Shown here one piece after another: positions 33,981 through 43,562 of a stretch of 45,252 nt of DNA. The stretch's first letter is position 1. Each line of letters begins with the position of its first letter. The position numbers were made by a program, and so were the translations under genes. This stretch comes from an uncultured Alistipes sp. (GTDB lineage: Bacteria; Bacteroidota; Bacteroidia; Bacteroidales; Rikenellaceae), in assembly GCA_949286165.1 (NCBI GenBank), contig CASDZK010000056.1, positions 1 to 45,252 of the forward strand, given 5' to 3'. The notes below the pieces were generated by a model, which saw only the letters and a list, made by a program, of their open reading frames with translations, made no database searches and was not told the DNA's origin.

Positions 33981-34919
33981 ATGAATAAAATCCATCTCTT
34001 TTTATTAAGTCTGTTTCCGACGCTCGTCGTCTCCTGCGACGCCTCTTCCGGGGAAACGATTCCCGTTTCGTCCGTCCCGCTCGCCGACCCCTGCGTCCTG
34101 TTTCACGACGGCGTGTATTACGCCTATGGGACAAATCCGGACAACCGAATCGGCGTCTATACGTCGCGGAACCTGCGCGTATGGGAAACGGAACACGAAG
34201 CACTGAACACCGACGGCATGTGGGGCGAACATCTGTTCTGGGCGCCCGAAGTCTATTATATAAAAGAACGGAACCGTTTCCTCATGTATTATTCTTCGGA
34301 CGACAGAATATGCGCTGCATGGTCCGACTCTCCGTCGGGACCGTTCGTTCAGGAAGAAAAGAAACCGATGCTCGACGACCGGTGCGTCGATAACACCCTG
34401 TTTGTGGACGACGACGGACAAGCCTACGTGTTTTTCAACCGGTTCGACGACGGAATGACCGTTTGGGGTGCGGAATTGGAGGACGATCTGGTCACGATCC
34501 GGCCGGAAACGATGAAACGTTGCCTATACTCCTCGCAGAAGTGGGAAGAAATGTGGGGGAAAGTCAATGAAGGCGCCTTCGTGACCAAACACAACGGCAT
34601 CTATTACATGATCTATTCGGGAAACGGCTACGGAAGCCCGTACTACGGCATCGGATTCGCCACAGCCTCCTCGCCTTTGGGACCGTGGACCAAATACGAC
34701 AAAAACCCCGTTTTGCAGAAACCCGCGAATCTGATCGGTTCGGGACACAGTACGCTGTTCCGGGACAAACGGGGACGGTTGAAGATCGTTTTTCACGCGC
34801 ATCACGACGACAAGTCCGTCCTTCCCCGAACCATGTACACGGCCGACGTCTCTTTCGGGAAAGAACCCGTTCCGGTCATCCGGATATCGAAGATTACTTC
34901 GACGAAACTGAAGCGATAG
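33981..34919 (+). CDS. GH43 family glycosidase, lipoprotein
   Basis: A 312-residue five-bladed propeller enzyme. The lipoprotein signal ends in LVVSCDAS (Cys19). The three GH43 acids are visible: Asp36 in PLADPCVLFHDGVYYAY as base, Asp137 in CVDNTLFVDDDG, and Glu197 in VNEGAFVTKHNGIYYM as acid. WAPEV, near residue 88, is also typical. GH43 enzymes are inverting and mostly take α-L-arabinofuranosides, β-xylosides or galactose/galactofuranose ends; the subfamily cannot be set by eye. There is no extra binding domain. It is the first gene after the HTCS and is followed by GH27 after 32 bases. Confidence 0.9.
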   Translation: MNKIHLFLLSLFPTLVVSCDASSGETIPVSSVPLADPCVLFHDGVYYAYGTNPDNRIGVYTSRNLRVWETEHEALNTDGMWGEHLFWAPEVYYIKERNRFLMYYSSDDRICAAWSDSPSGPFVQEEKKPMLDDRCVDNTLFVDDDGQAYVFFNRFDDGMTVWGAELEDDLVTIRPETMKRCLYSSQKWEEMWGKVNEGAFVTKHNGIYYMIYSGNGYGSPYYGIGFATASSPLGPWTKYDKNPVLQKPANLIGSGHSTLFRDKRGRLKIVFHAHHDDKSVLPRTMYTADVSFGKEPVPVIRISKITSTKLKR

Positions 34920-34951
34920 CGCAATATCCTTTTAAAATATATATAAATGCT

Positions 34952-37165
34952 ATGAGAACCAAACTTTTCATTGCGGCACTGCTTTTTGCCGCATCCGTTT
35001 CCGCGCAGCAAAAGCTCGAATTCCCGGCTGCGGCGTTCAAGACCGGAGACGACATGGCCTGGAGGGCGCCGGATTTCGACGACAGCGCATGGGACACCGT
35101 CAAGACCTTCGCCTCGTGGGAACAGCAAGGCTACAACCACAACGGTTTCGGCTGGTACCGAATCCGGTTTACCCTGCCCGCAGAAATGCGGGACCGATCC
35201 TATTATAAGGATTCGCTGAATATTTACATGGCCAAAATCGACGATGCCGACGAGACCTACCTCAACGGGAAACTCATCGGGAAAACGGGCACTTTCCCAG
35301 ACGATCCCGGAGGTTACGCCACGGCCTTTTCCGAGGAACGCAACTATAAAGTGGCTGCAAACGACCCGTCCGTCCGCTGGGGCGAAGAGAATCTGCTTGC
35401 GATACGGGTATATGACGACTCCGGTATCGGAGGCATCGGAAACGGAATTCCGGCCGTTTCCATGAGCGACCTGATCGACTTGCTGGAGGTATCTTCCGTT
35501 TTCGAACCGTCGGAACAAGCCTCGGCCTGCCGGATCATGTTGAGAAACAATGCCGAAGAGCATCAGAAAGGCCAGTTCCGGATTACCGCCACGGACACCC
35601 ACACCGGAAAGGTACTGGTCGCTTTATCCGGCAAACTCAACCTTGCTCCGGGCAAAGAACTAATCCGGCAGGTATCCTATCCGAAAAACGAGCGAATCGA
35701 AGTCCGGACGCAATATACCGACGACATTACGGGAAAAACGTCCGATACCCGCATCGTTACCCCGTACATTCTGACGCCGGCTCCCGCAGCTGCTCCCAGA
35801 ATCAACAGTCCGCGCGTATTCGGCGTACGGCCTTCCTCCCCCATTTTGTTCAAAGTGGCCGCATCGGGAGAGAAACCTCTCGTTTACAGCGCCCGGAACC
35901 TGCCTGAAAACGTAACGATCGACCCTGCCACGGGTATCCTGAAAGGCAAGGTCGCACAAAAAGGCGATTACGACATCGAAATAGAAGTCGGCAACGCCCA
36001 CGGCAAAGCGGTACAGCATTTCGTACTGAAAGTCGGAGAAAAACTGAGCCTGACGCCCCCGATGGGCTGGAACTCATGGAACTGCTGGGGTATCAGCGTG
36101 ACCCAGGACAAAGTGGTCGCTTCCGCCCAGGCGTTGATCGACAAGGGATTGATCGACTACGGATGGAGCTATATCAACATCGACGACGTATGGCAGGCGA
36201 AAGAGCGGACCGCGGACGGACGGCTGCTTCCGGGACCGCATTTCCCGAACATCAGGGGCCTGAGCGACTGGCTGCACTCCGAAGGGCTGAAACTCGGCAT
36301 CTATTCCTCGCCCGGCCCGACGACATGCGCCCACGAACTCGGCTCGTGGGAACACGAAGCGATCGACGCGGCAACTTATGCGGAATGGGGCATCGACTAT
36401 CTGAAATACGACTGGTGCGGCTACGACCGGATTTTCCGGGAGGAAAAAGAAAACTCGATTACCGCGTTCATGAAGCCCTACCTGGTCATGGAACGGGAGC
36501 TGAGGAAACAAGACCGCGACATCGTTTACAGCATCTGCCAATACGGCATGAGCGACGTATGGCAATGGGGCGAAGCCGCCGGAGGCAACTGCTGGCGGAC
36601 GACCGAAGACATTACCGACAGTTGGGAATCGATGAGCAGCATCGCCATACGCCAGAAAAACCTGGCCGATTTCGCCAAACCAGGCCATTGGAACGATCCG
36701 GACATGTTGATCGTCGGACAAGTAGGCTGGGGCCCCAATCTGCACCCGACACGACTGACCGCCGACGAACAATACCTGCACATAACCCTCTGGAGTTTAT
36801 TGGCCTCGCCGCTGCTGATCGGCTGCGACATCGCCCAGATCGACGACTTCACGTTGGGGTTGCTCACGAATCCCGAAGTCATCGAAATCAACCAGGACCC
36901 GCTCGGAAAACAGGCCCGGGAAGTAAAAACAATCGGCGAAGTCGGCATCTGGACCAAAGAGATGGAAGACGGCAGCCGGGCCGTAGGCATCATAAACATG
37001 GACGAACAGGACCGGGAAATAACATTGTTTCCCGAAGAAATCGGACTGGAAGGAACCCGAAACATCCGGGATCTTTGGCGGCAAACGGACGTACCGCTCG
37101 ACAACGGCAGCCTGAAAATCAAGGTTCCGAAACACGGCGCTGCGCTTTACCGGTTCTTTTTATAA
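34952..37165 (+). CDS. GH27 α-galactosidase with N-terminal sugar-binding and He_PIG domains
   Basis: A 737-residue exported enzyme from the ATG at 34952 (signal MRTKLFIAALLFAASVSAQ). Residues about 25-170 form a GH2-like jelly roll (DDSAWDTVKTF, GWYRIRFTLP). A linker and a He_PIG-type Ig domain (about 290-365, PENVTIDPATGILKG) follow. The GH27 barrel begins LTPPMGWNSWNCWG. The nucleophile is Asp487 in LKYDWCG and the acid/base Asp553 in TTEDITDSW, with WNDPDML also conserved. A C-terminal β-domain ends the protein. It would release terminal α-galactose (or α-N-acetylgalactosamine) with retention. Frames open upstream to 34685 overlap GH43 and are not coding. Likely co-transcribed with GH43 and GH29. 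Confidence 0.93.
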   Translation: MRTKLFIAALLFAASVSAQQKLEFPAAAFKTGDDMAWRAPDFDDSAWDTVKTFASWEQQGYNHNGFGWYRIRFTLPAEMRDRSYYKDSLNIYMAKIDDADETYLNGKLIGKTGTFPDDPGGYATAFSEERNYKVAANDPSVRWGEENLLAIRVYDDSGIGGIGNGIPAVSMSDLIDLLEVSSVFEPSEQASACRIMLRNNAEEHQKGQFRITATDTHTGKVLVALSGKLNLAPGKELIRQVSYPKNERIEVRTQYTDDITGKTSDTRIVTPYILTPAPAAAPRINSPRVFGVRPSSPILFKVAASGEKPLVYSARNLPENVTIDPATGILKGKVAQKGDYDIEIEVGNAHGKAVQHFVLKVGEKLSLTPPMGWNSWNCWGISVTQDKVVASAQALIDKGLIDYGWSYINIDDVWQAKERTADGRLLPGPHFPNIRGLSDWLHSEGLKLGIYSSPGPTTCAHELGSWEHEAIDAATYAEWGIDYLKYDWCGYDRIFREEKENSITAFMKPYLVMERELRKQDRDIVYSICQYGMSDVWQWGEAAGGNCWRTTEDITDSWESMSSIAIRQKNLADFAKPGHWNDPDMLIVGQVGWGPNLHPTRLTADEQYLHITLWSLLASPLLIGCDIAQIDDFTLGLLTNPEVIEINQDPLGKQAREVKTIGEVGIWTKEMEDGSRAVGIINMDEQDREITLFPEEIGLEGTRNIRDLWRQTDVPLDNGSLKIKVPKHGAALYRFFL

Positions 37166-37260
37166 CAACCGGCCCCTAAGATTCCCGAAAACCATAGCCG
37201 GCAAATGCCGCCGGACTAAAACCAACAGAGAAATCAATAACCATCCTAAAACAAAAAAAC

Positions 37261-38664
37261 ATGAAGAAAAAAATCTTGACCGCATTATTCGCTTTCATGG
37301 CCTGCTGCACGGTTTTCGCGCAACAGCAACAGGAAGAAGACATTCCCTCATGGGCACGGGAAACCAAAGAACAAAAAGCCGAACGCATGGCCTGGTGGAC
37401 GCATGACCGTTTCGGGTTATTCATTCACTGGGGCATATACAGCCTCCCGGCACGGGGCGAAGGCGTCAAGCGCAGCGAATGGATGTCCGACGACAGGTAT
37501 CAACGCTATTTCGAGAATTTCAATCCCGATTTGTACGATCCGACCGAATGGGCGGCCATGGCCAAAGCCGCCGGGATGAAATACATCGTCATTACCACCA
37601 AACACCTCGACGGATTTTGCCTCTGGGACACCAAATACACGGATTTCAAAGTAACCAACACGCCCTACGGTAAAGATCTCATCCGGCCGCTCGTCGATGC
37701 TTTCCGCGCCGAAGGCATCCGCATCGGATTCTATTATTCGCTGATCGACTGGAACCATCCGGATTTCCCCTATGACATGCTGCACCCCAACAGTCCCAAG
37801 ACCGACGAAGAACGTATCGAGGCCAACAAAAGCCGCGACCTGAAAAAATACCAGCAATACATCAAGGACCAGCTCACGGAACTCCTGACGGAATTCGGAC
37901 AGATCGACGAACTGTTCCTCGACTACTCCTATCCCGGAGAAAACGGCAAGGGGCATAAAGAGTGGGATTCGGAAGGTATTCTGAAACTGGTGCGCAAACT
38001 GCAACCGCAAATCATCATCGACAACCGTGCCGACATGCACCATACCAGCTGGGGCTGGGATTTCCTGACGCCCGAACTGTATGTTCCCTACGAATGGCCC
38101 AAAGTCAATGGCGAACGGGTCCCCTGGGAAATCTGCCAGACTTTGGACGCATGGTCGTTCGGCTATCATCGTGACGACGAAGCCTGGAAATCCGTACGGC
38201 AATTGGTCGTGATGCTCGCCGAAACAGTCAGCAAAGGCGGTAACCTTCTGCTGGACGTAGGTCCCACGGGACGCGGAACGTTCGAGAAACGAGCCCAGGA
38301 CCGGCTCGCGGGCATCGGCGAATGGATGAAATACCACAGCCGCTCGATTTACGGCTGTACCCAGGCCCCCGAAGAGTTCCAGGTTCCGAAAAACTGCATG
38401 CTTACCTATAATCCGGAAACCCGCAGGCTTTACATTCACGTATTGGAATGGCCGTTCAAATCGCTCCACCTCCCGGGCTATGAAGGCAAAGTCAAATACG
38501 CCCAGTTACTGAACGACGCCTCGGAATTGACATTCTACACGCAAACGCATGCCGATCCGGGAGCACATACGGTCGAAACTTCCCGACCAGGCGATCTCAT
38601 CATGCCCGTTCCCGTAAAACAACCCGACGACATATTGCCCGTCATCGAATTGGTCCTCGAATAA
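37261..38664 (+). CDS. GH29 α-L-fucosidase
   Basis: A 467-residue exported fucosidase (signal MKKKILTALFAFMACCTVFA). The catalytic barrel opens with WWTHDRFGLFIHWGIYSLPARGE, of which RFGLFIHWG is the family hallmark, then ITTKHLDGFCLWDT and IGFYYSLIDWNHPD. The probable nucleophile is Asp221 in ELFLDYSYPG, followed by IIDNRADMHH. The C-terminal β-sandwich is short and ends near 465. GH29 enzymes retain configuration and remove α-1,2/3/4/6-fucose. Which linkage is used cannot be told. It is the last gene of the HTCS-linked run, since a strong terminator begins 10 bases after its stop. Confidence 0.93.
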   Translation: MKKKILTALFAFMACCTVFAQQQQEEDIPSWARETKEQKAERMAWWTHDRFGLFIHWGIYSLPARGEGVKRSEWMSDDRYQRYFENFNPDLYDPTEWAAMAKAAGMKYIVITTKHLDGFCLWDTKYTDFKVTNTPYGKDLIRPLVDAFRAEGIRIGFYYSLIDWNHPDFPYDMLHPNSPKTDEERIEANKSRDLKKYQQYIKDQLTELLTEFGQIDELFLDYSYPGENGKGHKEWDSEGILKLVRKLQPQIIIDNRADMHHTSWGWDFLTPELYVPYEWPKVNGERVPWEICQTLDAWSFGYHRDDEAWKSVRQLVVMLAETVSKGGNLLLDVGPTGRGTFEKRAQDRLAGIGEWMKYHSRSIYGCTQAPEEFQVPKNCMLTYNPETRRLYIHVLEWPFKSLHLPGYEGKVKYAQLLNDASELTFYTQTHADPGAHTVETSRPGDLIMPVPVKQPDDILPVIELVLE

Positions 38665-38673
38665 TCTTTTTCA

Positions 38674-38720
38674 CATTCCAGCGGTCGGGCATGGCGTCCG
38701 ACCGCTGGAATGTTTCTTTT
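38674..38720 (+). terminator. Strong intrinsic terminator after GH29
   Basis: A perfect 15-base stem (38674-38688 with 38698-38712) around a 9-base loop is followed by TTTCTTTT. It separates the GH43-GH27-GH29 unit from the next two genes. Confidence 0.92.
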
Positions 38721-38932
38721 ACCGACCCTTCTGTTACCTCCCGTATAATCATGTTCGGCCTTCGCAACCTTATCGTCCCGGGCAACACTTCTTAATGCCG
38801 GTTCCGCCTACCGAAGGAAAAAACTCGCCTTCCTCTCTGACCTGATCCGGATACAATTTCTGAAAACCCTTGACAAAAATCAAGAATTCTGCACTTGGAA
38901 ATTCTATCGTAAGACATCAAATTACTTTTCAC

Positions 38933-38940
38933 TATATTTG
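38933..38940 (+). promoter_or_regulatory. -7 element for the two unknown genes
   Basis: TATATTTG, a perfect -7, 32 bases before the ATG at 38973. No good -33 box. It supports a separate transcription unit after the terminator at 38674. The rest of the 250-base gap shows nothing recognisable. Confidence 0.5.
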
Positions 38941-38972
38941 TAAACATAGAAATAACGATAAACCCATTTTAT

Positions 38973-41252
38973 ATGAAAAAATATTTACTTCCGTGCATCG
39001 TAAGCGCATTCATGCTTTACGGTTGCAGTAATAATGGTCGGGTCCGGTCGTTCGAAACAGACTATTTCAAAATAGACATCGACTCCCGCGGATACATTAC
39101 CGGCATGTGGAACACGACCCGGGAAAGTCGGAATTTCAGTCCGGCAGACCAGCCTTCTCCGTTACTCGCGCTTTACGACGGTTCCCTGAAACGTTACTAT
39201 TACCCGCACAAAGCGACTTACGACCGAGGCAACAAACAACTCCGGTTGGAATACGAAAACGGTTCGACCGCCGTAGTGGGAATCGAAGAGAAAAACGAAT
39301 ACATCAAACTGACCCTGAAACAACTCGAAAACCGGGAAAAAATAGCCGGAATTCAATGGGGAAACTACTATACGAACATAAATAACTTGCTGGGAGACAT
39401 CATCGGAGTCGCACGGGACACCTCGGAAAGCATCTGTTACGCCATCGGAGCGTTGGCGTTGGACGACAATACGATCGGCGGCGAATCACATTACACGTCG
39501 GAAACCGGCTTCGGCGGCTATATAGCCCACACGCCCGATCCCGTGAAGTATCCCCTTCCCGTTACCCTACACGAAGGGCAACAGTTCACGCTGGGTGGAG
39601 ACGGACACAACGACGTGGCCTTCTACAACCGCAAGGCTCCTTATTACAGGATATTATACGGAAACGCCGCCGGAGTGGACCGCAACGGCCGTATCAACAT
39701 ACGCTATCACTCACGGGACCGGAGGAAAGCGGAACTGATTTATTCCCCGGAAGGAATTCCCGTTTTTCATGAAAACGAACCGAACCACCTGATGCGCCAA
39801 GCCGTGCCGGAAACGGATTACATCGGCTCGTCCATCGCTTTGTGGGGAAGTCCGGACAGTCTCGCCCTCATGACAGTCATTCGGAACATCGTCCTGCAGG
39901 AAGACTTGCCGTATCCCACCATCGGCGGCAAATGGGTCAAAGACCCGTCGGCTTTCATGCCGGACGTCATTACCTACGGAGGCCTGTACGACAGCACCGC
40001 GTCCTACGTCAAGCAAATGGGCCTGAGAGCGATACTGGCCTACGACCACCCCTTCCTGAGACCGGACAGGAAAAACGGCGGTTACATCGACGGCAAAAAC
40101 CACGAAAACAAGCCGTTCCGTTTCAGTACGGGTAACCTGTCACATCGCGAATATGCGAAACTGTTGGCCAAAGACAGTTTAATATTAGGAAGGACCAACA
40201 TCTCCAACTCGATGGCTCCGGGAACACAAGATTGCAGTCCCGTTCCGTCCGACAGCGCCTGCATCCAGCACCGGAGGATTTTAACCGAAGCATTGTCGCC
40301 CGCCGACACGCTCATTTACATCGACGATCCTACCTACTTAGAAGAAATCGCATGCTGGGAAGGCCATTGCAAAGAGTTGAACATGGTAAAAATAGGAAAA
40401 GAACTCATTCACTATCTGGGTGTATCGACTACCCCGCCCTATCGTTTGCTGAATGTGACGCGCGGCTACTGGAACACCGTGCCGGCCTCCCACGCGAAAG
40501 GCGATTACGTCGATAAAATGCAGGTCACGGTAGGCTGGGGCTATCAGGGACTGATTCCCAATCTGGAGTTACAGGACGAGATAGCGAAACATTACGCGGA
40601 CGTGGCGTTTCACAGCGGCTTGGGTTATTACGATTTCGACGGGCAGGAATTCCTTTTCCACAGCGGTTTCGGAGCTTACTCAGTAAAACGATTTTTCCGT
40701 CAGATGTTTGCTCAGGCCAAAAAACACGGGTTGGCGGATATCCGGTTTACCGGAGCTACCCTGTCGGAAGGCTCATGGCATTACCAAAGCATCTGGAACG
40801 TAGGCGGCGGCAAGAACATATACGACGCCGACCTGCGTGTCTGGGGAAGCACGACCAGCCAGGGAAAAGATTTGCGGGACGTGACGTTCGCAAATTTCTT
40901 TCCCTCCTCCTTCGGAGCCAATTTCCCGATTACCGCGGCATCGACAGTCGAGCAATACGAACACATCGAAGCTACGGCCGTAGGGTACGGAGCCACTTAC
41001 GGTCTCAGATTAGGCCAGAAAGACGTGGAAAGCTGTCCGCAAAAATACGCCATCTTCAAAACGATCCGTACGTGGGAAGAGGCTCGTCGCGCCAATGCCT
41101 TCCCTTCCCATATCCGCAAAATGCTGCAAAATCCGCAGTTAAACTGGCGTTTGGAAGAAATGTCCGACAAGCAGGGATGGGTATTGTCCCGGTTGGAAAA
41201 CGGGGAAAAAAGAGAACAATACGAACTATATCCGCAAACACGAAAAGATTGA
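38973..41252 (+). CDS. Large lipoprotein of unknown family, putative glycan-active enzyme
   Basis: A 759-residue protein I cannot place in a named family. The lipoprotein signal is MKKYLLPCIVSAFMLYGC (Cys18). Residues about 25-290 look like a large β-sandwich (YFKIDIDSRGYITGMWN), as in many glycosidases. From about 300 the pattern turns to alternating strands and helices suggestive of a (β/α)8 barrel: GLRAILAYDHPFL, GYYDFDGQEFLFHSG, ADIRFTGATLSEGSW. Asp554, Asp556 and Glu559 in YYDFDGQEF are plausible catalytic acids. At about 470-515 a small β insertion (GKELIHYLGV, then VTRGYWNTVPASHAKGDYV) recalls a motif I know from phage virion and adhesin proteins. It starts its own unit and overlaps its partner's expression: only one base separates its TGA from the next ATG. 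Confidence 0.6.
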   Translation: MKKYLLPCIVSAFMLYGCSNNGRVRSFETDYFKIDIDSRGYITGMWNTTRESRNFSPADQPSPLLALYDGSLKRYYYPHKATYDRGNKQLRLEYENGSTAVVGIEEKNEYIKLTLKQLENREKIAGIQWGNYYTNINNLLGDIIGVARDTSESICYAIGALALDDNTIGGESHYTSETGFGGYIAHTPDPVKYPLPVTLHEGQQFTLGGDGHNDVAFYNRKAPYYRILYGNAAGVDRNGRINIRYHSRDRRKAELIYSPEGIPVFHENEPNHLMRQAVPETDYIGSSIALWGSPDSLALMTVIRNIVLQEDLPYPTIGGKWVKDPSAFMPDVITYGGLYDSTASYVKQMGLRAILAYDHPFLRPDRKNGGYIDGKNHENKPFRFSTGNLSHREYAKLLAKDSLILGRTNISNSMAPGTQDCSPVPSDSACIQHRRILTEALSPADTLIYIDDPTYLEEIACWEGHCKELNMVKIGKELIHYLGVSTTPPYRLLNVTRGYWNTVPASHAKGDYVDKMQVTVGWGYQGLIPNLELQDEIAKHYADVAFHSGLGYYDFDGQEFLFHSGFGAYSVKRFFRQMFAQAKKHGLADIRFTGATLSEGSWHYQSIWNVGGGKNIYDADLRVWGSTTSQGKDLRDVTFANFFPSSFGANFPITAASTVEQYEHIEATAVGYGATYGLRLGQKDVESCPQKYAIFKTIRTWEEARRANAFPSHIRKMLQNPQLNWRLEEMSDKQGWVLSRLENGEKREQYELYPQTRKD

Positions 41253-41253
41253 C

Positions 41254-43485
41254 ATGACAAAAACGATACCGGCCTGTATCGCCGCTTTGCTTTGGCTGAC
41301 CTCGAATGCGCAAAGCTGGCTGCCCCAACAAGAAAACCCCGCCGAAACATACCGGCTATTGGAATGCCGGTATGACAAAGCCCGGCTCAAATCCTGCCTG
41401 CCGGTTACGCCTCCGGCTTCTTCCGGTTGGGAGACGGAAGTTCAGGAAACGGCCGTAAAGGGAGGAACGAGATACACCTTCCGTTTTACCGCCCGGCAAG
41501 ACATAGACAATGCCGGCGTAGCGGTCGCCTTCGATCAATACGGGTGGACAAGCGACAATTATGTCATGATACCGGCCTCCGTTTACAACGGAAACCGTCA
41601 ACGCATCGTAAACCGGGAATATGCCACCGGACTGGATAAAACGGACTATTACCGGAAAGACCTGGCGCTTACCTCCAACCCCATTCCCCAACTATCGCCG
41701 GAATTCGGCGCACCTTCCCGGTTGGAAGTCAGCGTATGCAATGCGGCCACTCCGGCCATCGTCTATTTCGACCGGAATAAAAAAACGGGCACGATCCTAT
41801 TGACCGACCAAGGCATCGCACGCGACGACCAGATACTGGATCACGGGTTAATCGTCGAAGAAACCGCAGACCGCCGCATCGCCTCCTTCGTCATCAGTGC
41901 ACCGGGAGTACGGGAAAAGAAGCCGGAATTTATCGGTTTCAGCGAAAGCCCCGATCGCGGGATATCGGTACGCCGGGGAGAAACCATAACCATCTGCATC
42001 ACGAAATTTTCGTTCGACTGCCAAAATGTTCCCGAATTGCTGAACCGTTTCATGCAATACCGCAAATGCCACATTCGGGGCACTTCTCCCCGGAACCTAA
42101 TACCGATGAGTACGGTGTTCGCGCAAATGACGAAAAACATCGACGAACGGTACTATCAAGGCGAACTATTCGAGTTTTATTGCCCGGAAAATGCTGATTG
42201 GATGTCTTACGGTTGGATCGGAGGATTAATCAATACCTATCCAATGCTGGCTTTGGGAGACACGGTCCACCTGAACCGGGTTGCCCGCACATTCGATTTC
42301 GCGCTGTCGCGGGCTAAAGGGAAAAGCGGTTATTATTACGACGTGCTGAACGCCGACGGCCATGTGCTGAACCGGGACGCAGCCAGAAACGTTCCCGACA
42401 TCGGCCTGACTCGGAAAAACGGCGACATCCTCTATTGGACGATCAAACAATTCAACCTGCTGAAATCGCAACATCGCGAAGAAGCGGTCTCCCCAGAATG
42501 GGAAAGACACATCCGGTCCTTGGCCGATGCATTCGTTTCCACCTGGAAAAAACACGGTACATGGGGAAATTACCTCAATGTAGAAACCGGAGACATAGCC
42601 GTTTACAACACGACCGGCGGAGCGATAACGGTAGCCGGACTGACGCTGGCCGCCGATTACTTCCAACACCCGGAATACCTGGAAATCGCCAAAGACGCCG
42701 CTTCCGACTATTACGGAAAATTTTTCCTGACAGGCTTTACATCTGGAGGATGCGGCGACATTCTCCAGAACGCCGATTCGGAAACGGCCATTGCTCTAAG
42801 CACGTCGTTCATGACGCTTTATGAAGCCACCGGAGAAAAAAAATACCTGGATCAGGCCAAAGACTTAGCCGATTTATGTGCGACATGGACTGTTTCGTTC
42901 CCTTACCGGCTACCCGCAGACACCCCGTTGGCCCGTTTAAATGCCAATTTAACGGGAGCCGTCTGGGCCAGCACGCAAAACAAGCACGGCGCGCCAGGCT
43001 TTTGCACGCAATCGGGAGACGTGCTCTTTAAATTATACCGGGCCACAGGAGATACGTTGTACGCCGAACTGTTACGGGATGTAATCCATGCACACGCCGA
43101 AGGCATTCAACCCAACGGTAAAATAACGGAACGACTGACCTATTGCGACGCGGACAGCCGGGGCTCCAGAGGCGACGGAGGGAAAACCGGCTGGAACGAA
43201 ACGAACGGAGCATTGATGGCGTTGGAAATACCGGGCATTTACATTCGTACGGATCTGGCCGACGGATATGTTTTCGATCACATGGAGGTAAAAATAATCG
43301 AAAAAAACAGCCGGCATTTAGAGGTGGAAATACACAATCCGACCCCATACGACGCGACGGTTACCCTGATGGCGGAAAATGCGGAAGCAGCCATGCAGCC
43401 TTTGGGCGACAACGCCTTTCTGTCCTGGAAACACAAGGTAAACGTACCCGCCCAAAAGACGACCCGATATAAACTGGTTCGATGA
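41254..43485 (+). CDS. Exported α/α-barrel-like protein of unknown family
   Basis: A 743-residue protein, not recognised. A signal peptide is likely at the start (TIPACIAALLWLTSNAQ). Residues about 25-265 are β-rich (YTFRFTARQDIDNAGVAVAF, FASFVISAPGV-like strands). Residues about 270-660 are helical with Gly/Trp/Tyr-rich turns repeating every 50 or so residues (WMSYGWIGGLINTYPML, GGAITVAGLTLAADYF, DSETAIALSTSFMTLYEATG, GWNETNGALMALEIPGIY). This is the pattern of six-hairpin (α/α)6 glycosidases and polysaccharide lyases. About 80 C-terminal residues return to β. The upstream gene ends one base before this ATG, so the two are surely co-expressed and probably act on the same glycan. No catalytic residues can be assigned with confidence. 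Confidence 0.6.
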   Translation: MTKTIPACIAALLWLTSNAQSWLPQQENPAETYRLLECRYDKARLKSCLPVTPPASSGWETEVQETAVKGGTRYTFRFTARQDIDNAGVAVAFDQYGWTSDNYVMIPASVYNGNRQRIVNREYATGLDKTDYYRKDLALTSNPIPQLSPEFGAPSRLEVSVCNAATPAIVYFDRNKKTGTILLTDQGIARDDQILDHGLIVEETADRRIASFVISAPGVREKKPEFIGFSESPDRGISVRRGETITICITKFSFDCQNVPELLNRFMQYRKCHIRGTSPRNLIPMSTVFAQMTKNIDERYYQGELFEFYCPENADWMSYGWIGGLINTYPMLALGDTVHLNRVARTFDFALSRAKGKSGYYYDVLNADGHVLNRDAARNVPDIGLTRKNGDILYWTIKQFNLLKSQHREEAVSPEWERHIRSLADAFVSTWKKHGTWGNYLNVETGDIAVYNTTGGAITVAGLTLAADYFQHPEYLEIAKDAASDYYGKFFLTGFTSGGCGDILQNADSETAIALSTSFMTLYEATGEKKYLDQAKDLADLCATWTVSFPYRLPADTPLARLNANLTGAVWASTQNKHGAPGFCTQSGDVLFKLYRATGDTLYAELLRDVIHAHAEGIQPNGKITERLTYCDADSRGSRGDGGKTGWNETNGALMALEIPGIYIRTDLADGYVFDHMEVKIIEKNSRHLEVEIHNPTPYDATVTLMAENAEAAMQPLGDNAFLSWKHKVNVPAQKTTRYKLVR

Positions 43486-43562
43486 AAAACAATACCGAAC
43501 CTCATTTCGGATCGCTTCTTATGTGGTATCATAATTGCATGACACTCTAAAAAGTGAAGACT

